Positions 1 to 11,038 of a DNA stretch of 64,000 nt are shown here, one piece after another. The position numbers were made by a program, and so were the translations under genes. Every line of letters starts with the position of its first letter. Position 1 is the stretch's first letter. This DNA is from Cephalotus follicularis (lineage: Eukaryota > Streptophyta > Magnoliopsida > Oxalidales > Cephalotaceae), in the NCBI GenBank assembly GCA_001972305.1, contig BDDD01000117.1, forward strand, positions 620,001 through 684,000, read 5' to 3'. The notes beneath the pieces are model-generated. The model was not told the DNA's origin, did not search any database, and saw nothing but the letters and a program-made list of their open reading frames with translations.

Positions 1-777
1 CAATCCAGAAATTAAGCTATAGAGGCATGTTGACGGCAGGCATATATAACGAATCAGTGGCTATATACTACTGTTTAACTATAACATCTATAATAATCCA
101 GAATGGGAAGCTTACCAGGAAGAATCAAAGCTTCAACTACCTTGAACCCTCTAACCTCAACATGCAAGCTCCAATAATTTCTCCAACACAATATCTCTCT
201 CTCCTAGTGTTTTCTAACACTCAGAATCCACTCATACGGCCTCTGTTATAAGGGAAATTGTATTCACAAATCCGTTTCAGTCATTAACTCATGTTTTCAG
301 CCTTTTCATGTCTCTCTCTTACATGCACTCCTTCCCTCCCTTTCTTTTCTGTTTTGCAGGTATAGTCACCCAAGAAACGCACTGAACACTCATGCATCAG
401 GGTTAGCAGCTGGTGACAAGTTTGTGTCACCTTTCCTTGTCATTTCTCCAACCAACACCTGTCCTAAATGAGGACACGCTGCTGCTCTGTTTCACATGCC
501 ATGCAGGACACCTGTCCGAGCATGATCAGTCGACTGTTACCCTGTAACAGTCGACTGTCCTTCCATGAATCAACCAGTCGACTGTTACCTAGGGCCAGTC
601 GGCTGTTAGGTGCTGATTCTGGTTCCTTAAGTTTATTTAAGGAATCCTCAATTTCATTCAATTCTAAACCCATCAACGTATATATCAATCATAATAATTG
701 GACACTAAAACTCAATATAATGTATATTTTATTCAACATTGTACAATATACATTAATTGAAAATTACGGTTATTACA
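1..777 (-). repeat. G1 3' LTR, partial
   Basis: This stretch is nearly identical to the end of the G1 5' LTR (about 8245-8980). It ends in TTATTACA next to the polypurine tract, so on the minus strand the LTR begins TGTAATAACC. The rest lies left of the window. It contains an array of CAGTCGACTG palindromes at 526-610. Short ORFs here are non-coding by context. Confidence 0.92.
526..610. repeat. TCGA-palindrome array in G1 3' LTR
   Basis: Three exact AGTCGACTGT cores and one AGTCGGCTGT variant lie within 85 bases. The same array is present in the other G1 LTR at 8726-8815. Function unknown; a protein-binding or silencing signal is possible. Confidence 0.85.
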
Positions 778-791
778 TTCTCCCCTCCTTC
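778..791 (-). other. G1 polypurine tract
   Basis: On the minus strand this reads GAAGGAGGGGAGAA and abuts the 3' LTR start TGTAATAACC. It would prime plus-strand DNA synthesis. The flanking sequence (AATTCGGGGACGAATTT) is shared with G2, confirming family identity. Confidence 0.9.
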
Positions 792-824
792 AAAAAAATT
801 CGTCCCCGAATTTAGCTTTTACAG

Positions 825-2309
825 TCATAACAAGTAAGGAAATGTCTCAATCATCTCAAATTCACATTCCCAGGTTGCTTCTTCGACCCCGTGAAACCGC
901 CACAATACCTTTACCATAGGAATAGTCTTATTCCTTAGTACATTCTCCATCCGATCCACAATCCTCGTCGGCCTCTATTCATATGACAAATTATCACCGA
1001 TGAATCCAAGGTCGTTGTTCAATATGTGAGATGGGTCGGGTATGTATTTTCGTAGCATGGAAACATGAAATACGTTATGCACATTCGACAAGTTGGGCGG
1101 TAGTGCAATCTGATATGCCACTTCCTCAACTCTCTCCAGTATCTCATAAGGTCCAATGTACCTTGGAGCTAACTTCCCCTTGAGGCCAAAACGGTGTATC
1201 CCCTTCGAAGGCGAGATCTTTAGAAAAACATGATCTCCATTCTCGAATTCTAGCTTCCTCCTCTTTATGTTAGCATAACTTGTTTGCCGACTCTGTGCAG
1301 CGAGTAACCTTTTCTTGATCACCTCTACTTTATCAGTAGTCTCTTGCAGAAGGTCTGGTCCCAGCACTTGTTTCTCACCCACCTCATCCCAGCAAATAGG
1401 AGATCTACACTTCCTCCCGTACAAGGCTTCATAGGGAGCGATTCCAATGCTGGCATGATAGCTATTATTGTACGAGAACTCAATCAGGGAAAGATGATCC
1501 TCCCAACTCCTAGCAAAATCAATCATACAAGCCCGCAGCATATCTTCAAGAGTCTAAATGGTACGCTCGGACTGTCAATCGATCTGTGGGTGAAACGTAG
1601 TACTGAAATTCAAAGTTGTTCCCATCGCAGCTTGAAACCTCTTCCAGAACCTCGCATCATGGTAAAAAATGATACTGACCGACACTCCATGCAATCTCAC
1701 TATCTCCTGGATATACAATCGAGCTAAGTTGTCGATGGAATAGGTCATGTTCATCAGAAGAAAGTGTGCAGACTTGGTGAGTCTGTCCACTACAACCTAT
1801 ACTACCTCATGATGATTATGTGACCTCGGTAATCCCAACACGAAGTCCATGGTCACATGCGCCCATTTCCACTCAACCACTGGTAACCATTGTAGCAGTC
1901 CTGAAGGTTTCTGATGTTCAGCCTTCACTCTATGACAGGTCAAACATCTAGCTACATATTCAGCAATCTCTCTCTTCATACCACTCCACCAGTAGTTCTT
2001 CTTCATGTCATGCCACATCTTAGAGCTTCCCGAATGAACACTCTAATTTGACTTATGGGCTTGCTGCAGTAGCTCACCTCTGATACTCTCGTCATCCAGA
2101 ACACATACCCTTCCTCAGAACCTCAATATACCATCAGTATGGATGGAGAATTCAGAATCAATGTCTAGATTCTCATGAATACTCCATAACTTGGTGTCAC
2201 TGAACTGAGCTGTCAGAATATGATCCAGAAGTTTCGGTTGTGCTCTAAGATTCGCCACAATAACTCCTCGGGAAACCATGAATGGATTCCATCTCTGAAA
2301 TTCCTCCAA
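825..2309 (-). pseudogene. G1 integrase with chromodomain-like C-terminus
   Basis: Integrase pastes the element's cDNA into chromatin. The HHCC region is recognisable (YWWSGMKREI, then CLTC), followed by the core: DFVLGLP keeps the first catalytic Asp, but the second is lost (FYHDARF where relatives have SDRDPRF). The block QSERTI carrying the Glu follows an in-frame stop. The C-terminal part has the [12 protein letters not shown] and [12 protein letters not shown] motifs typical of Tekay-type integrases. A stop follows LSYE, and the tail beyond it (EEATWE, FPYLL) is the CR-type chromodomain that directs chromovirus integration. Several stops and frame changes make this a pseudogene. Confidence 0.9.
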
Positions 2310-2315
2310 TAGCTT

Positions 2316-2822
2316 TCACTGTGAAACCATTGTGCCAGTAATCATTGCCTTTTGACTCAGTGCATCCGCCACTACATTCGCCTTCCCTAGGTGGTATTGA
2401 ATGTTACTACTATAATCGTTAAAGAACTCCACCCACCTTCGCTGCCTCATGTTCAGCTCCTTCTGGGAAAATAAGTATCTTAAACTTTTGTGGTCCGTGA
2501 AGATCTCAAATTGAGCACCATAGAGATAGTGTCTCCATTTTTGTAAAGAGAACACTATGGCCACCAACTCGAGATCGTGTACGGGATAATTTTCTTCGCA
2601 AGGCTTCAACTTCCTCGATGTGTATGCAATCACCCTACCATGTTGCATAAGGACACATCCCAAGCCCTTCCCAGAAGCATAACTATAAACAATAAAACCC
2701 TCATTACCCTCCGGTAATGCCAACACTGGAGCCGAAATCAACCGACTCTTCAACTCATGGAAACTTGCTTCACATGAATCATCCCACACAAAACTTGACT
2801 TCTTTTGAGTCAACCGTGTCAA
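2316..2822 (-). pseudogene. G1 RNase H domain
   Basis: RNase H degrades the RNA template during reverse transcription. The block starts after the RT thumb and includes [31 protein letters not shown] and [14 protein letters not shown], the canonical Ty3/gypsy RNase H landmarks. The first catalytic Asp is replaced by Tyr (YSYASGKG instead of YSDASGKG), so it would be inactive even without the neighbouring stops. A stop separates it from integrase. Confidence 0.92.
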
Positions 2823-2858
2823 TGGTGTAGCAAGCTTCGAAAACCCTTTGATGAACCT

Positions 2859-3857
2859 TCAGTAGTAGCTAGCCAATCCCAAGAAGCTACGAACCTCAGT
2901 AACGGTCTTCGGTTGGGGCCAATCAACAATACTCTCAATCTTCGAAGGATCCACCGACAATTCTTCACTCGACACAATGTGACCAAGGAAGGTCACATGA
3001 TCCAACCAAAACTCACACTTACTGAATTTGGCGAATAACTGTTCCCTCCGCAATGTTTGCAACACAATCCTCAAATGCTGCATGTGCTCCTCAATACTCC
3101 TCGAATAAATTAGGATGACGTCTAAGAATATAACGACAAACTGATCAAGATAGGGCTGAAATACTCTGTTCATCAAACACATAAAGGTTGTAGGAGCATT
3201 CATCAAACCAAACGACAGTATTAGAAATTCATAGTGCCCATATCTGGTTCGAAATGCAGTCTTCTCCACATCACCTTCTCGGATCCTCAATTGATGATAA
3301 CCTGTCCACAGGTCAAGTTTGGAGAACACAGTTGAGCCTTGCAATTGGTCGAACAACTCCTCAATGTGTGGCAGAGGATACTTGTTCTTCACAATCACTT
3401 GATTCAGCAGTCTATAGTCAATACATAGCCGCAGCGATCCATCCTTCTTTTTCACAAATAAGAACGGTGCCCCCCACGGTGACACACTCGGTCTGATGAA
3501 GCCCTTATCAAGATAATCCTGTAATTGACTATTCAACTCCTTCAATTCCGCACGAGCCATTCGGTATGGAGCTTTAGAGATAGGATCTGTTCCCGGTAGC
3601 AATTCAATAGCAAACTCCATATCTCTCTCCGGTGGCAGTGAAACAAGATCATCTGGAAACACATCAGGAAATTGACAAGCAATAGGAACCTGATCCAGAC
3701 TATGCGTACCTTTGGTCTTGTCTACCACATAAGCAAGATATCGGTCACACCATTTCTCGAGGTACTTCCGTGCTCGAGTATAAGAAATGATCGGAGCAGA
3801 AACATTCTTCTCTCTGATGAACTTGAATACAGTTCCATCTGAAAGATGGAAAGCCAC
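2859..3857 (-). pseudogene. G1 reverse transcriptase
   Basis: A 332-codon open stretch covers the end of the protease linker and most of the Ty3/gypsy reverse transcriptase: [71 protein letters not shown] and FLGHIVS. The catalytic motif, normally F/YIDD, reads FLDV, which removes the second of its paired aspartates and should abolish polymerase activity. The frame then breaks before RNase H. Length and motif order match Tekay/Del. Confidence 0.94.
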
Positions 3858-3864
3858 CTCCTTG

Positions 3865-4336
3865 TTATAATAGTCAACGAACGCTCGATGAATATAGAGT
3901 CAGTCCATCCCCAAGATTACATCAAAATCTTGGATCAGAAGTACAATCATATTAGCACACAACTGGACCCCAGCTATCGTGATCTCACAATTATTCATTA
4001 TAGTCTCGGACAGTAAGCAAACACCAGCTAGAGGACTCACCTCCAGCATATAAGGTAAACAAGTAGTCACACCATGCAAGTTGCAAGCAAAATCGGATGC
4101 AATGAATGAATGTGTAGCACAAGGATCAATCAATACATGAGCTAATATGCCAGATTTGAAAATGGTACCTCCCACAACAGAAGTAGATTCTGGAACATCA
4201 TCTTTAGATAAGGTATAGACCATCCTTTAACAATCCCCTTTCCGGTATCCCTTCTCTGTTGAGCAGCCGCAACACTTGCACTAGCACCAACACTTCCCTG
4301 TTGGCCGCGTGCTTGATCCCTAATCATTGGACAACG
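3865..4336 (-). pseudogene. G1 aspartic protease
   Basis: The protease matures Gag-Pol. The block includes GGTIFKSGILAHVLID, then CATHSFIASDFA, and ends with DFDVILGMD, as in other Tekay-type proteases. The catalytic D-S/T-G triad is replaced by D-P-C, so activity is lost. It follows the two zinc knuckles of gag and is separated from RT by stops. Confidence 0.88.
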
Positions 4337-4339
4337 ATT

Positions 4340-5422
4340 CATTAGATGCTCTTGTGAGCCACATCTCAAGCATTTACCCATCTTTTTCCAGCAATCGTTT
4401 TCCTCATGGTTCTGGCGACCACATAAAGTACATCCTCCAGAATTCTGTTGGCTGCTTCGATTAGGAGTTCTTGATCATGAATTACTGCGTCGAGAACCTC
4501 CTTGACCCTGGTTGCCAAAGCTTGACGATTTCACAAGATTATTACTCCCCTGTCCCCGTGATTGTGCAGGCCTCGACTGATTAGCACTAGACCGCTCCAC
4601 CCTTCTTTCATTTTCATCGACCTCCATAATTCTCGCCCTTTCAGCAATATCTACAAAAGAAGTTAGCTACAACATTAACAATTTAGACCTGATGTCAGGT
4701 CCAAGGACTTTCAAAAACCTTTTGATCTTCCTCGATTCACCCTCCACAAGATAGGGTGTATGCCTTGCCAACTCCACAAATCGAGTCTGGTACTGAGCGA
4801 GCATGATGTCTACTTGACGTAACTCCATCAATTCGGTTTCCCTCCGGTCATGCTCCATCTGTGGAATATAAGCTACAAAGAACTCGGACTGGAATCTGTC
4901 CCAAGTCCTATCGAGATCACAAGATTCCCACTTTGCTTCAACCATCTCCCATAAATGAGTAGCTTCACCCCATAAGCGGTATACAGAAAAATTGAGCTTC
5001 TGTTCATCAGTACACCCCAAAGCAGCAAATATTTTTTCCATGTCTGTTATCCATTGTTCTACTACAGTAGCATCCAGTTCCCCCTTGAATAGTGGTGGAT
5101 TTTGTCTCATGAATCGCTCCAGATCTCTGCCAAATCCATCAGCATGATAAACCTCTGGAGCACGCTGATAGGCTTGGTTAGCCTCATACATCTGTCGTAT
5201 CTGTTGCATGTTTGCCGCATTGGCCTGTATGTGTTGTTGAAAGAAATCGGCCATACGATCAAAATTACTCCTTTCATCATGCACGTGCGGGACATTTACT
5301 CCTTCATTCATCTGTGGAATATCCCCTCCTTCATTCATTTGTGGAACATTTTCGTGCACTGGCGAGGCATTGACTTCTTCGTCTGCTCTACACCTTCCCC
5401 ATCAACCTCTTGGTAGATTCAT
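4340..5422 (-). pseudogene. G1 gag (capsid/nucleocapsid)
   Basis: Gag forms the virus-like particle and packages RNA. The capsid part is recognisable in a 230-codon frame (ERFMRQNPPLFKGELD, LWEMVEAKWES, QYQTRFVELARHTPYL). It is followed by a basic Ser/Gln-rich region and two CCHC zinc knuckles (CTLCGRQNHEENDC and CLRCGSQEHLMNRC). The N-terminus is degenerate: a possible ATG at 5420-5422 runs into a stop after a few codons. A short repeat gives two copies of PQMNEG near the N-terminus. Confidence 0.9.
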
Positions 5423-5549
5423 TCTGTTTCCTATAATGAAATATTATTAGTCATTAGGAAACAATCTTTAACTGTCAAGAACTTTCCTTATCGGAAACAA
5501 CTTAGTTAGTTGCTAAGGAACTTGTCCTAGCCAAGCATATATGGAATAT

Positions 5550-5561
5550 GCTCGGATACCA
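5550..5561 (-). other. G1 primer-binding site (tRNA-iMet type)
   Basis: On the minus strand TGGTATCCGAGC follows the 5' LTR end (TATGACA) after three bases. It differs by one base from TGGTATCAGAGC, the usual complement of initiator tRNA-Met used by many plant gypsy elements and found intact in G2. Confidence 0.9.
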
Positions 5562-6902
5562 TGTTGTCATACCCCATTATTGCAGACATTGACAACATAT
5601 AGATATGGTAAACAGTTAATAATCCAGCATTCATCAATCATCAACACTTTAATCAATTGCGGAAGCATTCCATAACCGGATTATAATAATTATTCGCACG
5701 CAGCCCATACTACGTGCTTACAAGTACAACATACGTTATAAATTACATGTCTGAATGTAAATATAACAAACGGAGTATGATCGTTATTACAATACAAATT
5801 GACATAGTAAATAACAACCTTACACAAAGCAGAAGCTCTCCTAAGCTTCAGCAGCTCTTGCCCAAGACCTTCATCAATATGAAATTGTAGGGGGTTAGCC
5901 TTTGTCCTCACACGGCTAAGTAGGAATAAAGCACGAGAATGAATATATAAATTAACATGCATGACCGTTTATTTTGAAAACTACATGTATATATATGTAT
6001 TCAATTATATATGATCAATCATGCCAAGTTGCCATAAATAGTACAATTCAAGAATACCGCACAAGGGTAAAATCAATCAATCAATCAATCAATGGGTGGG
6101 TGTCACATGTAGCTAACTCCTAGAACCAACAGCGCACCACCTAACTATCACCCTACACTCCGAGGATGATAGGTCAGGTAACAATTCTGACGGCATTTAG
6201 CGAGCAAGTAACAATGAAGATCTGCATTGCAGATAAGTTTGGTGGAAGCTCTAGTCAACTCCTGGCACATAGGACCACCCCCGTAGCCAGTGATGTCTCC
6301 TATCACTCAACTACCGGTAATAATCTTGGAAAAGCAATTCAATCAAGTCAATAACAATATTACATATATCTACATTATGCAATATAGTAGTATTTTTCTT
6401 TTAGAAACTTTTAACAATTCCTTGACCATACCTCTCTTTTGGAGGAAATGGTATCAATACAATAGTGGTTCTCTTGTGGAGAAGAAAACAATAGTGGTAC
6501 CGCTCATGGGAGGAAAAACAGTAAATCATTAACTGTAGGTTTCCATTTCGAAAACCATAACTTAAATCCTTATTTGTGCATATAGCACTTAGTCGGTTAA
6601 AATCCTTGAAAATAAGTGAAACATAGTATTTATGAACACTTGACAGATATACAATATCTATAACAGCAGCATCATACAACAGCATCACAATATAGACAAT
6701 AGCAATTCAAGGGTTCAAACAAAGGATCAAAAGCACAACCATAGTCAGTTATACACAATTCTCACAAGGAATGCAGAAGTCATTTAATTCCCAAAATGTA
6801 ACTACATATGGCAAGGATTGAGTGTTAGAATCATCCCATATGGTGGGCAATATGATTACATACAATTGAAGCCTAAACAGTACCTATTATCAACAAAGTA
6901 TC

Positions 6903-7025
6903 TCTTAACAGTCGGCTGTTCATAAGAATAGCCGGCTGTTTACATAAAGCAGTCGACTGGTTGTCCTTAACAGTCGTCTGTTTACATTGAGTAGTCGACT
7001 GTTAGGCTCAACAGTCAACTTTTTT
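6903..7025. repeat. TCGA-palindrome array, second cluster of G1 5' LTR
   Basis: About six units of the AGTCGACT type lie in 120 bases, including AGTCGGCTGT, AGCCGGCTGT, AGTCGTCTGT and AGTCAACT variants. Counted from the LTR start, and excluding S3, the offset is about 1.0-1.1 kb, close to the second cluster in LTRs B, D and G2. Confidence 0.82.
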
Positions 7026-7521
7026 GCCAAGAAAATCGACAGGCAATAACTAACAGGAACAGAGTATGCATGTTCACAATCCAATTCAAACCAATTAATA
7101 GCTTGTAATCATATAGCAACAATACATACATGATATACATACTATATCTTCAAAAACATGTCAATACCCCTACCTCAAATGCTATCCCAGAATCAAATTG
7201 AATTGCTTCCTCTCTTTAAGTTCCAACTTCAACTCAATCACCAACAATCCAGAAATTAAGCTATAGAGGCATGTTGACGGTAGGTAATGAAAGTGAATGT
7301 ATGTATGGCAACCTTTTAAACTAACAAACTATGTATGCGGAAAATACAAATTAAGCAATGAACATAAATAATCACACAAGAACAATTGAATAAAGAGTTA
7401 AGGGATAGAAGGAGTGCAAACAAATTTATAGTGGTTCGGCAAATCCGTGCCTACGTCCACTTTCTCAAGACCTCTTGAGTTTCCACTAGAATCCTCTAGC
7501 CACCTTTGATTTTCGGCTTAC

Positions 7522-7650
7522 GGGTGCAAATCAAACAAACCACCTTACAATTGATTTTGGGTTCCGGGTGCAAATCAAACAAACCACCTTACAATTGATT
7601 TTGGGTTCCGGGTGCAAATCAATCAAACACCTTATGAGGGTTCATTCCCC
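7522..7650. repeat. 44-bp tandem repeat in S3
   Basis: Units starting GGGTGCAAATCAAACAAACC begin at 7522, 7566 and 7610, the last one partial and diverged. This is a local duplication in the LTR. Confidence 0.85.
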
Positions 7651-7702
7651 TCTTTTACAATGAATGAGTTGTAAAGATAATGTGTGTTTACAAGTAACCT
7701 CT

Positions 7703-8115
7703 CAAATGAAAGGCGTCGATGTCTTTTCTGGGAAATCTCCAGGTGCAGAGGCTTTGAGTGTCACGTCGATATCTTTCCTTGGAGTCGATGCTTTTTCTGG
7801 AAATAATGAAAATGGCGTCGATCTCTATTAAAAGGCGTCGATGTCTTTTACTTGGACGTCGATGTCTTTGTCTGAGGATCGATGTCTTTGAGTGCAATTC
7901 CATACAGTAGCTTCTGTCTTGAAAAGTGACTAAACGCGTCGATGTGTTCACTGAAGTAGTCGATGTCTTCTTGAATGTAGTCGACGTCTTCTGGAAGTAG
8001 TCGACTTTATTTGGTACGGACGTCGATGCCAATTGCTGGGAGGACGATGTCTTCCTTGCAGTTAATCCTGTACAAAAGACGTCGATGCTATTTGGAAGTA
8101 GTCGACTTCTTTTTC
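7703..8115. repeat. TCGA-palindrome array in S3
   Basis: About fifteen units of the GCGTCGATGTCTT / AGTCGACTTC type are spread over 410 bases, in the same relative place as the arrays of the S1 LTRs. Confidence 0.85.
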
Positions 8116-8725
8116 TGCAGATTGGTTTTAGGCTTGATATTCAACTTGTAATTCTTTGCACATCAAGTAAACAAGTTAAATGCAATTTGTAATCATTAAA
8201 ACATATGATTGAGACTTATCATCAATAAAGTCCCAACAGGTAAATAGAACGAATAAGTGGCCATATACTACTGTTTAACTATAACATCTACAATAATTCA
8301 GAATGGGAAGCTTACTAGAAAGAATCAAAGCTTCAACTACCTTGAACCCTCTAACCTCAACATGCAAGCTCCAATAATTTCTCCAGCACAATATCTCTCT
8401 CTCCTAGTGTTTTCTAACACTCAGAATCCACTCATACAGCCACTGTTATAAGGGAAATCGTATTCACAAATCCATTTTAGTCATTAACTCCTCTTTTCAG
8501 CCTTTTCCTGTCTCTCTCTTACATGCACTCCTTCTTCCCTCATTTTCTTTTCTATTTTACAGGTGTAGTCACCACAGAAATGCACTGAACACTCATGCAT
8601 CAGGGTTAGCAGTTGGTGACACGTGTGTGTCACCTTTCCTTGTCATTTCACCAACCAACACCTGTCATAAATGAGGACACGCCACTGCTCTGTTTCACAT
8701 GCCATGCAGGACACCTGTCCGAGCA

Positions 8726-8815
8726 CGACCAGTCGACTGTTACCCTGTGACAGTCGACTGTCCTTCCATGAATCAACCAGTCGACTGTTACCCAGGGACA
8801 GTCGACTGTTACGTG
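8726..8815. repeat. TCGA-palindrome array, first cluster of G1 5' LTR
   Basis: Four AGTCGACTGT units lie in 90 bases, matching 526-610 of the other LTR. It sits about 165-255 bases from the LTR start. Confidence 0.85.
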
Positions 8816-8980
8816 CATATTCTGGGTCCTTAAGTTTATTTAAGGAATCCTTAATTTCATTCAATTCTAAACCTATCAACGTACACATTACTCATAATAA
8901 TTGGACACTAAAACTCAATATAATGTATATTTTATTCAACATTGTACAATATACATTAATTGAAAATTACGGTTATTACA

Positions 8981-10070
8981 GCCTTTGCTTTAGCATGACA
9001 AACCACAACACCCAAGATAGGTAGGCTCACCTGCCAATTTACACAGCTCGAGATCTAATCCCACATGCTCATGTAAGATCCAATCATAGCTTCGGGCTAC
9101 CAGCTCAATATTATCTCAGCTTTAGCATGACAAACCATTAGAGCCAGTATAAGTCTACACCCACAATCCTCAAAGTAATACACATGTTTTGACACCCACA
9201 TGTTTACGTGTCCAAGTGTAAAACATTATGATTTCCTTGCAGTATCTAATACTGACGTTGACATGACACTAAACAGATCGCAGACCTTAGCTTTAGCTAA
9301 CCACCCACAACCTGTCAATGCCACTCAACGAGACCTATGGAAGGCCATGTCGGGTCACTCTTAGTGTCCCTGGCGTTAAGACTTATTATTTCATCCTTGG
9401 AGGGATTTTAGGTCTCACATTTTAATTAAGCTGATCCATTAATTAATTCATTGGTTATCTTAGCCAAATCCAATTAATTATGGCTTACATACAATGACGT
9501 TATTAGACAAATTGTCCAACACATGCATTCGAAGTACAACATAAAACATGGTTAGGCTAGGGACAACTCTATAGTGATTCAGACGAGCCAATGTGATCAC
9601 CGGGTTTCCTAGGTGAACTATTTAATTCTACTTTATGACAAAGAATACCATGCATCCATGGCCTTCATCTTGGTCTTACAACTTTCTTTATCTTCCTTTC
9701 ATCGATTCTCCTCCTTTTTCTTACAAAGCTATATAATAAAATTTACATTTAAATTTTAAAGAAAAGAATCTATCCTTGAGAGGAATCAGAAATAAGAAAT
9801 TAAGGTGCTCGCAGGCCACCAAATTACAAACCAAATAAAATAATAAAGTAGATTAAACATCCACGAAAGAAACAGAAAATCTTGGTCATGTCCCATTGCC
9901 TTACCATCATGCATATCACATCCAAAATAATTTCTAATATAAAATTTAAATAAAAACTTAACAATTTTAATTTTCGATGGCTAATCGAATCAAATTTGGC
10001 ATTTCTCAAAATAACTCCCACTAGATCAATGAAAATCCAGTACCACAGGGATTACATACCAAGATTTTAA
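8981..10070 (-). other. X' noncoding leader, homologous to X2 54100-55270
   Basis: No convincing ORF. On the minus strand it aligns along its length with the X2 leader, for example around ATAGTTCACCTAGGA, GATCACATTGGCT, GAAATAATAAGTC and TGAGGATTGTGGGT. The motif CTTTAGCATGACAAACCA occurs twice on the plus strand (8988-9005 and 9120-9137), with a weaker copy near 9290. A long conserved untranslated region may hold packaging or translation signals, but this is inference. Confidence 0.75.
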
Positions 10071-10084
10071 AAATTCCGTACTTG

Positions 10085-10450
10085 TTACGTTGAAAGCGGC
10101 GACGCTCTGCCTTAAGCGTCGGAGGTTATTGGCTAAGAGTCGATGCGCCGACACTTAGGCATAACCTTCCGCGCTTTAAGCGAATCTTCGTTCGCGTATG
10201 TCGCTATCATTTCAGCAACGCTTTATCTTAAGCATTGGCATTTACTGGCTAAGTGTTCACGCCACTGTCGATCCTTTGTGTAAACGTACTTCGCTTTAGA
10301 CAAAGCGCCATCGTCCAAATTACGAAGCGTCGTTGCCCACATCCTTAAGCGTCGATGCCTTACCTTAACCGCTGGCGCTTAACGCAAAAACCGTCAACGC
10401 TTAATCTCCAACAATCGACGCTTTACGCGAAACAGTAGACTGTTAGACAG
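10085..10450. repeat. TCGA-palindrome array inside X' leader
   Basis: About a dozen GCGTCGACGCTT-like units, many decayed (AAGCGTCGATGCC, ATCGACGCTTTACGC), fill 365 bases just downstream of the primer site. The X2 leader lacks this segment while matching on both sides, so the array is a presence/absence module outside an LTR. Confidence 0.8.
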
Positions 10451-10532
10451 TACAGGACATGACAGAGTTCCAAAATAATCCAAAATAGCTACCAAAAACT
10501 AAAAACAAAGTTTAACTGGTGTTGATTAACCT

Positions 10533-10545
10533 GGCTATGATACCA
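10533..10545 (-). other. X' primer-binding site
   Basis: On the minus strand TGGTATCATAGCC lies two bases after the LTR end (TTCTTTCA). It is one base from the tRNA-Met-type TGGTATCAGAGCC seen intact in X2. Confidence 0.85.
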
Positions 10546-11030
10546 ATTGAAAGAACAAAACTGAGTTTATAGTCATTTTAGGCATTAGGTAGACAGTCTG
10601 CTCAACTTTGATTTTCATCAAAGTGGTTCAAACACAATGAACATTCCATAATCTAACACCATAAACGATTATAAACATCGTAGGATCGCTAATCAACAAT
10701 CCAGATAAACAAACAGTTATATACATATATAGAAGAGGATAGAGTTTTATACCAAGCAACCAATTCCTTCCTTCAAGTATCCGTTTTGAGACTTGAAGCT
10801 TTCACTCAAGAACGAACAGCAGCGGAATAACAAACCAGCCAAAACCTATATTTCTTATCCTAGACTAGGATCAATATAGGGAATGTAATGCTCAATGAAA
10901 GCAGTACACCACCTATAGAAATCAAGCAGTGGTGTGTTTTGGTATATTTTCTCTTCTCTCTATTTTTCTCCTCTCTGAGAAGCAAAAATAGTAGACACGC
11001 ACTCTCTGTAAAAAGTGTCCAGGTTCTCCT

Positions 11031-11038
11031 CTTTATAA
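11031..11038 (-). promoter_or_regulatory. Putative TATA box of X' LTR
   Basis: On the minus strand TTATAAAG lies in the LTR about 490 bases before its end and is followed by a CT/GA-rich stretch. Position and sequence suit an LTR core promoter. No other evidence. Confidence 0.45.

Larger units (their letters stand above)
7288..8238 (-). mobile_element. S3: solo LTR of a SIRE-type copia element
   Basis: A 951-base insertion in the G1 5' LTR is flanked by perfect GGTAA duplications (7283-7287 and 8239-8243) and starts TG and ends CA. The uninterrupted G1 3' LTR (near position 40) shows the empty site. On the minus strand it begins TGTTGGGACTTTATTGATG and resembles the S1 LTR (TGTTGACGATTTAG...). 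Its other end shares the AGTGGTTCGGC...TGCCTACGTCCACTTT region of S1. No internal region is present, so this is a solo LTR formed by LTR-LTR recombination. It contains a TCGA-palindrome array and a 44-base tandem repeat. Confidence 0.93.
1..8980 (-). mobile_element. G1: Ty3/gypsy chromovirus (Tekay/Del-like), 3' LTR cut by window edge
   Basis: Read on the minus strand the order is 5' LTR, primer-binding site, gag, protease, reverse transcriptase, RNase H, integrase with a chromodomain-like tail, polypurine tract and 3' LTR, which is the Ty3/gypsy chromovirus order. Both LTRs start TGTAATAACC. The 5' LTR ends GGGGTATGACA; that end of the 3' LTR lies outside the window. All coding blocks are broken by stops and active-site losses, so the copy is dead. 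It sits in the leader of copia element X' (8981 onward). The left target-site duplication is outside the window, so GCCTT at the right side cannot be tested. Confidence 0.93.
5565..8980 (-). repeat. G1 5' LTR (with nested solo LTR S3)
   Basis: On the minus strand the LTR runs from TGTAATAACC at 8980 to TATGACA at 5565. Without the S3 insertion (951 bases plus a 5-base duplication) it is about 2.46 kb. It holds two palindrome arrays (8726-8815 near the start, 6903-7025 further in) and a block near 6165-6310 that is strongly conserved in LTRs D and B. An (ATCA)n microsatellite lies near 6070. Confidence 0.92.

Noticed and set aside
6060..6100. (ATCA)n microsatellite, and AG-repeat near 13340
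   Set aside because: Ordinary simple repeats within LTRs; no further signal.
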